Made by a program: the position numbers and the translations under genes
Shown here: one piece after another, positions 7,464 to 15,832 of the stretch
Numbering within the stretch: the stretch's first letter is position 1
How the letters are laid out: each line of letters begins with the position of its first letter
Assembly (NCBI RefSeq): GCF_025153455.1
Contig: NZ_JANZNT010000001.1
Coordinates: 620,001-684,000 of the forward strand
Source: Sphingomonas sp. BGYR3
GTDB lineage: Bacteria; Pseudomonadota; Alphaproteobacteria; Sphingomonadales; Sphingomonadaceae
DNA: 64,000 nucleotides
Reading direction: 5' to 3'
Notes under the pieces: generated by a model
Told to the model about the DNA's origin: nothing
The model's database searches: none
What the model saw: only the letters and a program-made list of their open reading frames with translations

Positions 7464-8989
7464 CAGGGCGTGGCTCCGACGGCGCGGTCGGCCACCCGGT
7501 CAACCGGACCCATTGCGGCCAGGAAATCGCGGATGGCGCGGCGGCTGTCCTGATCGCCGCGTTCGGCGGAAATCAGGATGGCGACGGCGGCCTGTGGCCC
7601 GCCGAACAGCTTGGCACGCAGGGTCTGAAGCTTCACGGTGCGGGGGCTGGCGGTAACCATGTCGCCGACGCGATACCATGTCACCACTTCCCGCTCCACC
7701 CGGTTGGGACCGATCATGCGCAGAGCCGATCCACCCTCCACCGGGGGCAGATCCTCGATCCTTACCCAGACGTCGTTTTCGCGGATCGCCCCTTGTCCAT
7801 GCGCGACCAGTTCATGCCCCTCGCGCTGCCCGGCATAGACGATGATGGACAGATCGACCGCGCGGCCGACCCCGTCGGTATAGCGGCCGAACAGGCGGTG
7901 GTCGGCGGTCGAAAAATTGGGCTCCCACGGCGCGATCCGGCTGGGCGCAGCGCGGGTCCAGCCCGGCACTTGGGGCAGGTCGATCCGCGCCGGTACAGGC
8001 TGTGTCCGGCGATCGGCAGCCCATCCGGCCGCAGCAGCCAGCACGGCCAGACCCATGACCGCGCCGGTGGCGGTCCAGCGGTCCATTGCCCGCGTCACGG
8101 GCGTCTGCAATAGGTCTGGATCGAACCACGGCGCGGCCGGGTCGCGGTCGAACCAGCGCCAGCCGATGGCGATCACCGCAATCATCACGACCGCGAAGAA
8201 GACAAAGCCATAGACGATGTGGTCGAACCCCGTCGCCGCCTCCACACTGGTCCACCAGGCGGCATAGATGGTGCCGAACGCGCGCACGCCATTGGCAAGG
8301 ATCGGCACGGTCAGCGCCATGGCCATGAAGGCCGCGCGCCGCCGCCAGCGGACATAACAAACATTGGCGACCAGCGAGCCATAGGCCAGCATGGCGATCA
8401 GGAACTTGTTGCCCGAACACGCCTCTGCCACTTCGAAAAAGCCGTTGCTGGTGGTGATGAGGACGCCGTCGACGCTGGCCGGCACCTGAAACAGGTGGAG
8501 CAGCGCCATCACCATGTCCACCGTCACCGTTTGCAGCGGCGCTTCCATGAACTCGCCGAACGGCACGAGGAAGATCATGTAGGCGAGCGGAAAGATCAGG
8601 CCGCGGGCGACATTGGGGCCGAGCACCGCCAGCACGGCGGACTGAAGCATGGCGACCAGCGCGACATGGCGCACCAGGGCGACGCCCGCCGCCTCGCCCA
8701 GCATCCAGACGAATGCAGCGCCGGCCATCGGGATCAGCGCGGGCCACCAGCCGGCGGGGGCCACCCGAACCAGTTCGGCCCGGCGCTGCCACACCAGCCA
8801 GCCCAGGATCGGGGGCACGAACAGGCAATGGCCGAACGTCGTCGAGTTCCAGTAAATGCCGGCCAGATCGGCGACATCGCGGTGGAACAGGATCAGCAGC
8901 GATGCCCAGCACAGGGCAAGCGCGGCGGCATGGCGTCGCCACGCGGCCAGCCCGTCGTCAGCGACCGGCCGGGGCCATGCCAGCGTCAT
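7463..8989 (-). CDS. xrtA: exosortase A fused to an EpsI domain
   Basis: 508 residues. The N-terminal part (about 1-280) is a polytopic membrane protein with the exosortase triad: Cys191 in VAEACSGNK, Arg236 in ANGVRAFGT and His257 in FDHIVYG. The C-terminal part (about 300-500) is a periplasmic EpsI/DUF3485-like domain. Exosortases cleave the PEP-CTERM sorting signal of exported proteins and couple them to exopolysaccharide. The residue pair after CSG is NK, slightly different from the commoner G-I/V-[RK]. The start overlaps the upstream glycosyltransferase stop (ATGA). No gene in this window has an obvious PEP-CTERM tail. Confidence 0.93.
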   Translation of the reverse strand: MTLAWPRPVADDGLAAWRRHAAALALCWASLLILFHRDVADLAGIYWNSTTFGHCLFVPPILGWLVWQRRAELVRVAPAGWWPALIPMAGAAFVWMLGEAAGVALVRHVALVAMLQSAVLAVLGPNVARGLIFPLAYMIFLVPFGEFMEAPLQTVTVDMVMALLHLFQVPASVDGVLITTSNGFFEVAEACSGNKFLIAMLAYGSLVANVCYVRWRRRAAFMAMALTVPILANGVRAFGTIYAAWWTSVEAATGFDHIVYGFVFFAVVMIAVIAIGWRWFDRDPAAPWFDPDLLQTPVTRAMDRWTATGAVMGLAVLAAAAGWAADRRTQPVPARIDLPQVPGWTRAAPSRIAPWEPNFSTADHRLFGRYTDGVGRAVDLSIIVYAGQREGHELVAHGQGAIRENDVWVRIEDLPPVEGGSALRMIGPNRVEREVVTWYRVGDMVTASPRTVKLQTLRAKLFGGPQAAVAILISAERGDQDSRRAIRDFLAAMGPVDRVADRAVGATP

Positions 8990-10185
8990 GCCGCATCCCT
9001 TGCCCGATCCGGGGCAAGGGACAACAGCGCATCGAGCGGGGCGAGCCGCGCGGCCCAGCCATAGCGGGCGATCACCTGTTCCCGCGCGCGCCGTCCAAGC
9101 AGGGCGGCGGCCGGATCGCCGATGAGTGCCGTCACCGCGCTGACGGTCGCATCGACGCCATCGGCAATGCGGATCGTGCCGCCATGATCGATGCCCTGTG
9201 CCGCCGCCGGGCTGACCACCACGGGCCGGGCCATGGCCATCGCCTCCAGCACCTTGTTCTGCACGCCGCGGGCGATGGCGAGCGGCGCGACGACGACCGA
9301 TGCGGCAGCCAGCCAGCCGCGGGTGTCGGGCACCTCGCCCGTCACCTCGACACCGGGCAGATCGCCCAGCGCGCGCACCGTGTCGGTCGGCGCGCGGCCG
9401 ACAATGGCAAAGCGGGTATCCGGCACCCGGCCCCGGATGGCGGGCATCACCGACCGGGCGAACCAGGACACCGCGTCGACATTGGGCCGGTAATCCATCT
9501 GGCCGGTAAAGACGACCAGCGGCCCGGCGCCGCCGACCGGCTGAACAGTAGCGGGATCGAACCGGACGGTGTCGATGCCGTTTTCGATCGCGTGGACGCG
9601 GCTTGCCCCGGTCCGCTGGCGGAACAGCGCGGCCTCTGCATCGCTGACGAACAGGCTGGCCTCGACACGGTCGGCGATCGCGGCCTCGAACGCCTGCATC
9701 ATCCGCGCCTCACGCTGCATCATCCAGGCCATCGGCCCGCGCGCGGTGGCGGCGTAATCGCCGAACTTGGCCGAATCCATGTCGACAAAGTCCATGATGA
9801 CGCGCGGTCCGCCCGAGGCGGGCAGATACTGGGCCATCTGGCCGGAATAGACGAAGATGGCGTCAATCGGCTCACGGCTCAGCACTGCATCGACCGCCGC
9901 ACGCATCGCCGGATCGGCAAAGGCGGTCAGTGACACCGGCCGGCCGGTGGCCAGCGCCTCGGCCGCTGCACGGGCACGGCCCTTCGTCCTGGGCAGGATG
10001 CGGTGGCTGGCGACAAGGTCGTCGAGCGCCGCGCCATGCGCCAGATCGCGGGGATCGTCGGCAAACGCGATCAGATGCACCCGGTGGCTGCGCGCCAGAT
10101 GCACCAGCTGGTGATAGCTGCGGATCTTGTCGCCCCGATCGGGGGGAAAGGGCACGCGGTGCGCCAGGAACAGGATGTCGCCCAT
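8986..10185 (-). CDS. XrtA/PEP-CTERM system glycosyltransferase (GT4 type)
   Basis: About 399 residues from ATG 10185 (MGDILFLAHRVPFPPDRGDK). The N-terminus with PFPPDRGDKIRSYH is characteristic of the exosortase-associated sugar transferase TIGR03087. The C-terminal half has the GT-B nucleotide-sugar site, with GVQNKVLEAMAMARPVV as the E-x7-E region. It would add sugars to the growing lipid-linked repeat unit on the cytoplasmic face. A longer open frame extends to 10251, but the ATG at 10185 overlaps the previous stop by one base (TGATG), as elsewhere in this operon, so I prefer the shorter form. Confidence 0.9.
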   Translation of the reverse strand: MGDILFLAHRVPFPPDRGDKIRSYHQLVHLARSHRVHLIAFADDPRDLAHGAALDDLVASHRILPRTKGRARAAAEALATGRPVSLTAFADPAMRAAVDAVLSREPIDAIFVYSGQMAQYLPASGGPRVIMDFVDMDSAKFGDYAATARGPMAWMMQREARMMQAFEAAIADRVEASLFVSDAEAALFRQRTGASRVHAIENGIDTVRFDPATVQPVGGAGPLVVFTGQMDYRPNVDAVSWFARSVMPAIRGRVPDTRFAIVGRAPTDTVRALGDLPGVEVTGEVPDTRGWLAAASVVVAPLAIARGVQNKVLEAMAMARPVVVSPAAAQGIDHGGTIRIADGVDATVSAVTALIGDPAAALLGRRAREQVIARYGWAARLAPLDALLSLAPDRARDAA

Positions 10186-11258
10186 CAGCCCAGGCCCCGG
10201 GCGATCCATGGCCCGACCCGGTTGGCAATGCCCAGCGGCAGACGCTGCCATGCTGCCACCTGCAACCGGTAGCGCGGGCTGAGCGGATTGACCTCACGCA
10301 GCGGCACGCCCGGCCAGCCCCGCTTGAAATAGGCCAACGGTTGCGGATCAAAGCCCCAGTTCTTCTTGAACGCCGCAGCGCCGGTTCCCGCCTTTGACCG
10401 CCCGAAATCGAAGCGGGTGCAGCCGCGCGCACGGGCATGGCCCATCAGTGCATAATAGAGGATGTCGTTGGCCCGAAGCGCGCGGGCCGCGTGGGTTCCG
10501 CCGCCCCAATAGGGATAGACCGTGCCGCGCCAGTAAAGCGACAGCACGCTGGCCACCGGCCGATCGCCGTCCAGAATGGTCAGGATATCCGCATCCGGGC
10601 CGAACGCATCCAGCACTGCATCGAACAGGGCGCGCGGAAACACCGGCGTGCCGAGGTTGCGGACGGATTCGGCATAGACGGCGTAATGAGCCGCGCGGTC
10701 GGCGGCAGACACGCCGGTCCGCACGCCAAGGCCCCGGTCCAGCCCCTTTCGCACCTCTGCCCGCTGCTTGCGCGGAATGGCAAGCAGTTCGGCCGCGTCA
10801 TCGGCGGCAAGCGGGCGGACATGGCCAAGATAGGTGTGGCCATCGACCAGCCAGCCCTCACCCGGGGCCAAGCCGCCGCGCAATTCGACCGTCGGGCACG
10901 TCAGGCTGTGCGACAGCATGACGGCAGCATCGGCCAGCGGCTGCGCCCAACGATCGCTTTCGGCCAGGATGCCGCCATCGACGCCGAACCCCGTCGATAC
11001 CAGCGCACGGCCGAACAGCGGCGAATGCGTTTCGGTCAGCGGCAGGATGCCGCGCAGCACCCCCTCCCCGCTTTCGGCGATCAGCAGATGCGGCCGCTGG
11101 CCCGCGCCGCGCGCCGTCGCGATGGTCCATGCCGTTCGGTGAAACGGCGTGGCATCCGGGTGATCGGCGACAAAACCGTCGATCCGCGCCCGAACCGCTG
11201 CATCCGTCAGGTCGGCGGCGTGAACGTGGACGCGGGTTGGAAAGGCGGGTGCATTCAT
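10185..11258 (-). CDS. FemAB family XrtA/PEP-CTERM-associated protein
   Basis: 357 residues from ATG 11258 (MNAPAFPTRVHVHAADL). It has a double GNAT-like FemAB fold: the segment TPFHRTAWTIATA, KQRAEVRKGLDRG, and a C-terminal DFGRSKAGTGAAAFKKNWG motif typical of the exosortase-associated TIGR03019 family. FemAB proteins transfer aminoacyl groups from charged tRNA; here the acceptor is presumably a polysaccharide or its precursor, which is inference. The start overlaps the deacetylase stop (ATGA). Together with the ligase/carrier protein it hints at amino-acyl decoration of the polymer. Confidence 0.88.
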   Translation of the reverse strand: MNAPAFPTRVHVHAADLTDAAVRARIDGFVADHPDATPFHRTAWTIATARGAGQRPHLLIAESGEGVLRGILPLTETHSPLFGRALVSTGFGVDGGILAESDRWAQPLADAAVMLSHSLTCPTVELRGGLAPGEGWLVDGHTYLGHVRPLAADDAAELLAIPRKQRAEVRKGLDRGLGVRTGVSAADRAAHYAVYAESVRNLGTPVFPRALFDAVLDAFGPDADILTILDGDRPVASVLSLYWRGTVYPYWGGGTHAARALRANDILYYALMGHARARGCTRFDFGRSKAGTGAAAFKKNWGFDPQPLAYFKRGWPGVPLREVNPLSPRYRLQVAAWQRLPLGIANRVGPWIARGLG

Positions 11259-12127
11259 GGCAGCCGGGCGGCCTCTGCCGCCGCCACGGCATCGCACCGC
11301 CCCCAGCGATGATCGCGCAGCAGCGTGCGCAGCTTGCCAGCCATCGCGCCCAGCCGGGCATAATGGCGCAGCCGGGATTTCAGCGGCGCATCGGCAACGC
11401 GCGGCTGATCGGGATCGATTTCCCATGGGTGGAAATAGAACATGGCCGGGCGGGCATCGTCGGCATTGGCATCGCGCACGGCGCGCGCGGTGAAACTGCC
11501 GGGGAACAGCCGGAAAAAGCCGCCGCCTGCCGGGGTCGGCTTGCCGAACAGACTGCCGATGGTGATTGGCACCTCGACCAGCGGGCTGCCCGCCACCGGG
11601 CGCCATGCGCGGCGCGGCGCATCGGCCCAGCCATAATGATCGGTCGCCACCGGCGCGACGCTGGACGAATAGGTATAGCCGCGTTCGGCCAGGATCGGGT
11701 GCGCCCAGGGGGTACGCGCGTCGATCGAAAAACTGGGCGCGCGATACCCGGTGACGGCAACGCCGCCCGCATCCTCCAGCACCTTTCGCGCGCGGTCGAT
11801 ATCGGCGCGGAAATCGTCGGGCGTCATGCGGAACACCCGGCCATGCGCCCAGCCATGGCTGGCCAGTTCATGCCCCTGTTCAACGATCCGCCGCATCAGC
11901 GCAGGGTTCCGCTCCGCCACCCAGCCAAGGGTGAAGAATGTCGCGTGAACGCCCGCATCGGCGAACAGCGCCAGCACGGCATCGGTATTGCGTTCGACCC
12001 GATGTTGCAGGCCGTCCCAGCTGTCGGGATCGATCACGGTTTCGAATGCGCCGACCTGAAACCAGTCCTCGACATCGACCGACATGCCGTTGAGCACCGG
12101 GCCGGGGGCGATCTGTCCCTCGATCAT
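11255..12127 (-). CDS. XrtA-system polysaccharide deacetylase
   Basis: 290 residues of the NodB/carbohydrate esterase 4 fold. The metal and catalytic residues are visible: SVDVEDW (Asp18) and the His pair in ASHGWAH (His91, His95). The C-terminal extension with HPWEIDPDQPR matches the DUF3473 region found in exosortase-associated deacetylases (TIGR03006). It would remove N-acetyl groups from the polymer or its precursors. No signal peptide is evident, suggesting action on the cytoplasmic side. It starts 16 bases after the ATPase stop. Confidence 0.92.
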   Translation of the reverse strand: MIEGQIAPGPVLNGMSVDVEDWFQVGAFETVIDPDSWDGLQHRVERNTDAVLALFADAGVHATFFTLGWVAERNPALMRRIVEQGHELASHGWAHGRVFRMTPDDFRADIDRARKVLEDAGGVAVTGYRAPSFSIDARTPWAHPILAERGYTYSSSVAPVATDHYGWADAPRRAWRPVAGSPLVEVPITIGSLFGKPTPAGGGFFRLFPGSFTARAVRDANADDARPAMFYFHPWEIDPDQPRVADAPLKSRLRHYARLGAMAGKLRTLLRDHRWGRCDAVAAAEAARLP

Positions 12128-12143
12128 CGAAACCGGCCCCCCT

Positions 12144-13208
12144 TCAGGCGGCGTTGGAGTGAATCGGCGCAGGGTCCCCGCGCCGCTGATCCGCCTCGAT
12201 CCAGTCGACGAGCAGGGTCAGCACCCGGCGCAGCGCAGCCTCCTGTTCCTCCAGCCGCGCTTCCATCGCGGTCAGCCGGTCGAGGATTGCGGGATCGGGC
12301 ATGGCGGCAACCGGTGCCGCCGCGACGGGCGCTTCGACGGGCAGGACGGACGGCTCGGCGGATACGGGCGCTGGCACGGGGGCCACAGCCGGGCGCGCAT
12401 CGGCGTCCAGATCGGCAACGACATCGGCGATGTGCCGGTCGGTAAAGCGGTCGATCCCCTCAACCGCGCCGTACAGCAGCACGCGGCTTGCCAGTTGGTT
12501 CAGGCGGCGCGGGATGCCGCCGGACCAGGCGAACATGGCGGCAATTGCCTCACCCTCGAAATCCGGGCGGCCGGTCCAGCCGACACAGGCGAGGCGGTGT
12601 GCGAGATAGGGGCCGACCTCTTCGGGCTCCATCGGCGTCAGGTGGTGCATCGCAATCACCCGCTGGCGCAGCTGTTCCAGCCGGCCGGACCCGGTCAGCA
12701 GTTCCCGAAATTCCGGCTGGCCGAGCAGAAGAATCTGCAACAGGGGATAGCCGCCCGCCTGAAAGTTGGAGAGCATCCGCAGCTCTTCCAAGCTGTCGAC
12801 CGGCAGCGACTGGGATTCATCGACGATCAGCAGCGTACGCTTGCCCGCGCGAGCGACGCCATGCAGCGCCCGCTCGATCGCCTTCAGCACATCGGATTTG
12901 GCAAGGCCGCGCGTTTCCGCGCCCAGCCCGTCGGCGACCAGATGAAGGAGATCGGCGGCATCGACCTGGGTCGTGACGATGCGCACCACGTGAAGTTGAT
13001 CGACATCCGCTGTCGCCAGCAGATGGGCGACCAGCGTCGTCTTACCCGTGCCCGGTTCCCCGGTGATGACGACAAAGCCCTCCCCCTGGCTGAGGCCATA
13101 GCCCAGATACGCCATCGCCTTGCGATGCGTGCCGGTGTCGAACCAGAAGGCCGGATCGGGCGTCAGCTGAAACGGGCGTCCGCTCAATCCATAATGGACA
13201 TCGTACAT
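12144..13208 (-). CDS. XrtA/PEP-CTERM-associated AAA ATPase (ExeA-like)
   Basis: 354 residues from ATG 13208, which follows GGAGA by 6-7 bases. It has the ExeA/GspA-type start MYDVHYGLSGRPFQLTPDP, Walker A GEPGTGKTT (Lys56) and Walker B LLIVDESQ, and a sensor-like IPRRLNQLASR. A long proline/alanine-rich linker (roughly residues 280-320) precedes a short predicted coiled segment at the C-terminus. The family (TIGR03015) accompanies exosortase loci and is thought to energise polysaccharide secretion. The longer open frame to 13391 would run into the outer-membrane protein gene and lacks family similarity. Confidence 0.9.
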   Translation of the reverse strand: MYDVHYGLSGRPFQLTPDPAFWFDTGTHRKAMAYLGYGLSQGEGFVVITGEPGTGKTTLVAHLLATADVDQLHVVRIVTTQVDAADLLHLVADGLGAETRGLAKSDVLKAIERALHGVARAGKRTLLIVDESQSLPVDSLEELRMLSNFQAGGYPLLQILLLGQPEFRELLTGSGRLEQLRQRVIAMHHLTPMEPEEVGPYLAHRLACVGWTGRPDFEGEAIAAMFAWSGGIPRRLNQLASRVLLYGAVEGIDRFTDRHIADVVADLDADARPAVAPVPAPVSAEPSVLPVEAPVAAAPVAAMPDPAILDRLTAMEARLEEQEAALRRVLTLLVDWIEADQRRGDPAPIHSNAA

Positions 13209-13240
13209 AGCTACTCTCCGTCGCGCGTCGCAGCGCCCGT

Positions 13241-14851
13241 TCAGAACCGGTATCCGAGCGCCACCAGCGCCTGGGCAATCACATCGGAGCGGACCGCGTT
13301 GGAGGAATCGAACGTGTCGATCCCGCCGACAATCTGTGCGTTCACGCGGCCGAAATTGCGGGAATAGGCGGCATTCGCGCCGATCCCCCACACATCGCCG
13401 CCCCCGGCGATGCCGCTGTCGTAATAATTGCCATAGATGTTGCCGGTGACGCTCGACTGGCTGTCCAGCGCGCGGGCGGCGAACAGCTGAGCGTACCAGG
13501 CCTGATCGCTGGTCCCGTCAACCACCGCGCCGACCGGCACGTCGGGCACATAGAAACGGCGATGGGCATAGCCGCCACCCAGGCCGAACTGCGTGCCGCC
13601 CCGCGTCGCAGACCAGACCGCATCGACGCCCCGCGCCCGGAAATTGGCGGTCGTCACCGACTGGAACACCCCATTCAGGCAGCCGCCCCCGGCCCCGTTG
13701 CCGGACCCGAAGATGCAGCCATTATAGTTGTCGCTGAACGGATCGCCCGTGTTCGTGATCTGTCGCGGCAGCCGGTCGATTGCGCTGTTCAGCTGACGGC
13801 CAAAGCTCTGCACGCTGTCATACACGCCGATCTGCAGGCCGGACCCGGCCCCGGTCTGCCAGCTGAGCGAGCCGGTAGCGCTGAGCGTGCCATAGCGTTC
13901 GCCCACCCGCGCCTCCAGCGTCAGCCGGGGGCTGGGCCGCCACAGGATGCCGCCATCATAATAGACGCCGTCAAAGGCGAATGCCTCTCGCCGCGGCGAG
14001 GCGGGATCGGTGACGAAGCGGCCATTGCCGTCCACCACCGGAAAGCCATCGGCATCCAGCAGCGCATCGCGCTGGGTAATGTCGATCCGTTCATAGCCGA
14101 TACCGGCCAGCAGGGCGACGGTCCGGCTGACCGGCTGTACCGCGTCGGCGCGGCCGTACAGCCCCTCATACCGCTGATCCAGCTGATCGGCGGTTTCCCG
14201 CTGCCACGCGCCGCTGATCGTCAGGCCAAAGGGCAGCACGCTGCCCGCGCGCGTGCTGACGCTGCCGATGGCGAGATGGCTGCGCGCTTCGTCATAGACG
14301 TCGATCGGCGGCAGGGTGGGATCAAACGCGGCAACGTCCGGCGCCTCGACACGGGTATAGCCGAAGCGATAGCCCGCGCTGACCGATGCCGGGCCGAACT
14401 GGCGGGCAAAGCTGGGACCGGCATAGGCCGAATAGACCTGAACCGTGTTGCCGACATTGCCGACAAGGTTCAGCGGCGCATCGCCCCGGCTGTCGAAACG
14501 CGACCGGGTGGCGATGCCGCCTGCCTCGACCGACAGGCCGGGCACGATCTGCACCGCGGCGCGGGCAAGGCCGGAATGAACGTCGCCGTCCTGAAGCCGG
14601 TCGTCCCAGGAAAGGCGCCGTTCATACTGATAGTTCAGCTGCACCTCGACCCGGCGGGTCTGGATGCTGGCGTCGATCCCGGCGGTGACGGTGGAATAGG
14701 TCAGCACGTCATTTTCGCGCAGATCGGCGGTCAGGATCTGGCCCACCTGAATATAGGGGGAAATGATCGTGCGCTGTTCGGACTGCGCCGCCGCCGGGGC
14801 GGCAGCGGTCATCGCGATGGCGCCCGATGCGATCAGGACGAACCGGCTCAT
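13241..14851 (-). CDS. XrtA-system outer-membrane beta-barrel protein
   Basis: 536 residues with a clear Sec signal peptide (MSRFVLIASGAIAMTAAAPAAAQ). The mature part is rich in alternating beta-strand patterns, tyrosine/aromatic belts and ends in a C-terminal phenylalanine (VALGYRF), the usual barrel signature. It matches the TIGR03016-type barrel encoded between the tyrosine kinase and the ATPase in exosortase loci, and probably serves as polysaccharide secretion pore or anchor. ATG 14851 is preceded by AGGAG and overlaps the kinase stop (ATGA). Confidence 0.88.
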   Translation of the reverse strand: MSRFVLIASGAIAMTAAAPAAAQSEQRTIISPYIQVGQILTADLRENDVLTYSTVTAGIDASIQTRRVEVQLNYQYERRLSWDDRLQDGDVHSGLARAAVQIVPGLSVEAGGIATRSRFDSRGDAPLNLVGNVGNTVQVYSAYAGPSFARQFGPASVSAGYRFGYTRVEAPDVAAFDPTLPPIDVYDEARSHLAIGSVSTRAGSVLPFGLTISGAWQRETADQLDQRYEGLYGRADAVQPVSRTVALLAGIGYERIDITQRDALLDADGFPVVDGNGRFVTDPASPRREAFAFDGVYYDGGILWRPSPRLTLEARVGERYGTLSATGSLSWQTGAGSGLQIGVYDSVQSFGRQLNSAIDRLPRQITNTGDPFSDNYNGCIFGSGNGAGGGCLNGVFQSVTTANFRARGVDAVWSATRGGTQFGLGGGYAHRRFYVPDVPVGAVVDGTSDQAWYAQLFAARALDSQSSVTGNIYGNYYDSGIAGGGDVWGIGANAAYSRNFGRVNAQIVGGIDTFDSSNAVRSDVIAQALVALGYRF

Positions 14852-15822
14852 TTCTGGGACTCCTGTCCGTAATAGCTGCCGAAGCGGGGGCCGCTTCGCT
14901 GGAAAGTGACGCTGTTGAGGATCAGCTGAAGGTGCTCGCATCCATCCAGCAGCGCGACCGTTTCGCGCAGATCGCCCTCTGTCGTGCGGTCGGCGCGCAC
15001 GACCAGCAGCGTCTGGCCGACATGCAGAGCCAGCACCGATGCCGGCGATGCGGCCAGTGCGGGCGGGGAATCGAAAATCACGATGCGGCGCGGATCGGCC
15101 TGAACCAGCGCGTCCAGCACCTGGCGCGCCCGCTGGCTGGCCAGCAATTCGGTGTCGTTGGCGCGCAGCATCCCGGCCTGAAGCACCGACAGGTTGGGGA
15201 TGTCGGTATCCAGGATCAGCGTTTCTGCATCCAGATCCGGATCGGCCAGCGCGTCGAGCAGGCCGGGCGCGGTGTCGATGCCCAGCCGCCGCGGCACATC
15301 GGGCTTGGCCAGATCGGCATCGACCAGCAGCACCTGCACATCCTTTTCCGCCGCCAGCGAGATGGCGAGGTTGATCGCGGAGAATGTCTTGCCCTCATTC
15401 GGGCGGGCCGAACTGATCAGCACCATGCGCGCGCGGGAATCGTCGCTGGCCGCAACCTTGTCCGCGGTCAGCAGCACCTGTCGCTTGGCCAGACGAAACT
15501 CCTCGGCCAGCACGTCCACGGGCGATCCGGGGACCAGCAGCCCCTGTTCGGCCAGCATCGCCCGGTCGATCGCCACGCGGGCGCGGGGCGCGGAACGGAT
15601 TGCGGCCGGTGGCGGCGCAATCGGTGCGGGTGCCGGTGCAGGTGCGGTTGCAGCCTGGGGCGCTGGCGCCGGGATAACGGGCGACGGTACGGGCGGCGCG
15701 GCCGGCGGGGGCACCACCGGTTCAGCCTTGATGGGAATGGGCGCGCGCGGCGGCGGCGCAAAGGCGTTCAGCCCTGCGGCCCGTTCCAGCAGCGATCCCT
15801 GTATGCGGCGCGGTTCGTTCAT
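14848..15822 (-). CDS. XrtA-associated tyrosine autokinase (BY-kinase)
   Basis: 324 residues. After a Pro/Ala-rich linker (about residues 22-80) the kinase domain has a Walker A-like SARPNEGKTF (Lys145), Walker A' LLVDADLAKPDVP and Walker B IVIFDSPP. The C-terminus carries only a short tyrosine patch, GSYYGQE. BY-kinases act with the Wzz-like protein encoded immediately upstream to control polymerisation and export. The separate kinase and membrane protein (not fused) is the exosortase arrangement (TIGR03018). The long low-complexity linker is unusual in composition and might only be a tether to the membrane complex. Confidence 0.92.
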   Translation of the reverse strand: MNEPRRIQGSLLERAAGLNAFAPPPRAPIPIKAEPVVPPPAAPPVPSPVIPAPAPQAATAPAPAPAPIAPPPAAIRSAPRARVAIDRAMLAEQGLLVPGSPVDVLAEEFRLAKRQVLLTADKVAASDDSRARMVLISSARPNEGKTFSAINLAISLAAEKDVQVLLVDADLAKPDVPRRLGIDTAPGLLDALADPDLDAETLILDTDIPNLSVLQAGMLRANDTELLASQRARQVLDALVQADPRRIVIFDSPPALAASPASVLALHVGQTLLVVRADRTTEGDLRETVALLDGCEHLQLILNSVTFQRSGPRFGSYYGQESQK

Positions 15823-15832
15823 TTGCCGTTCC

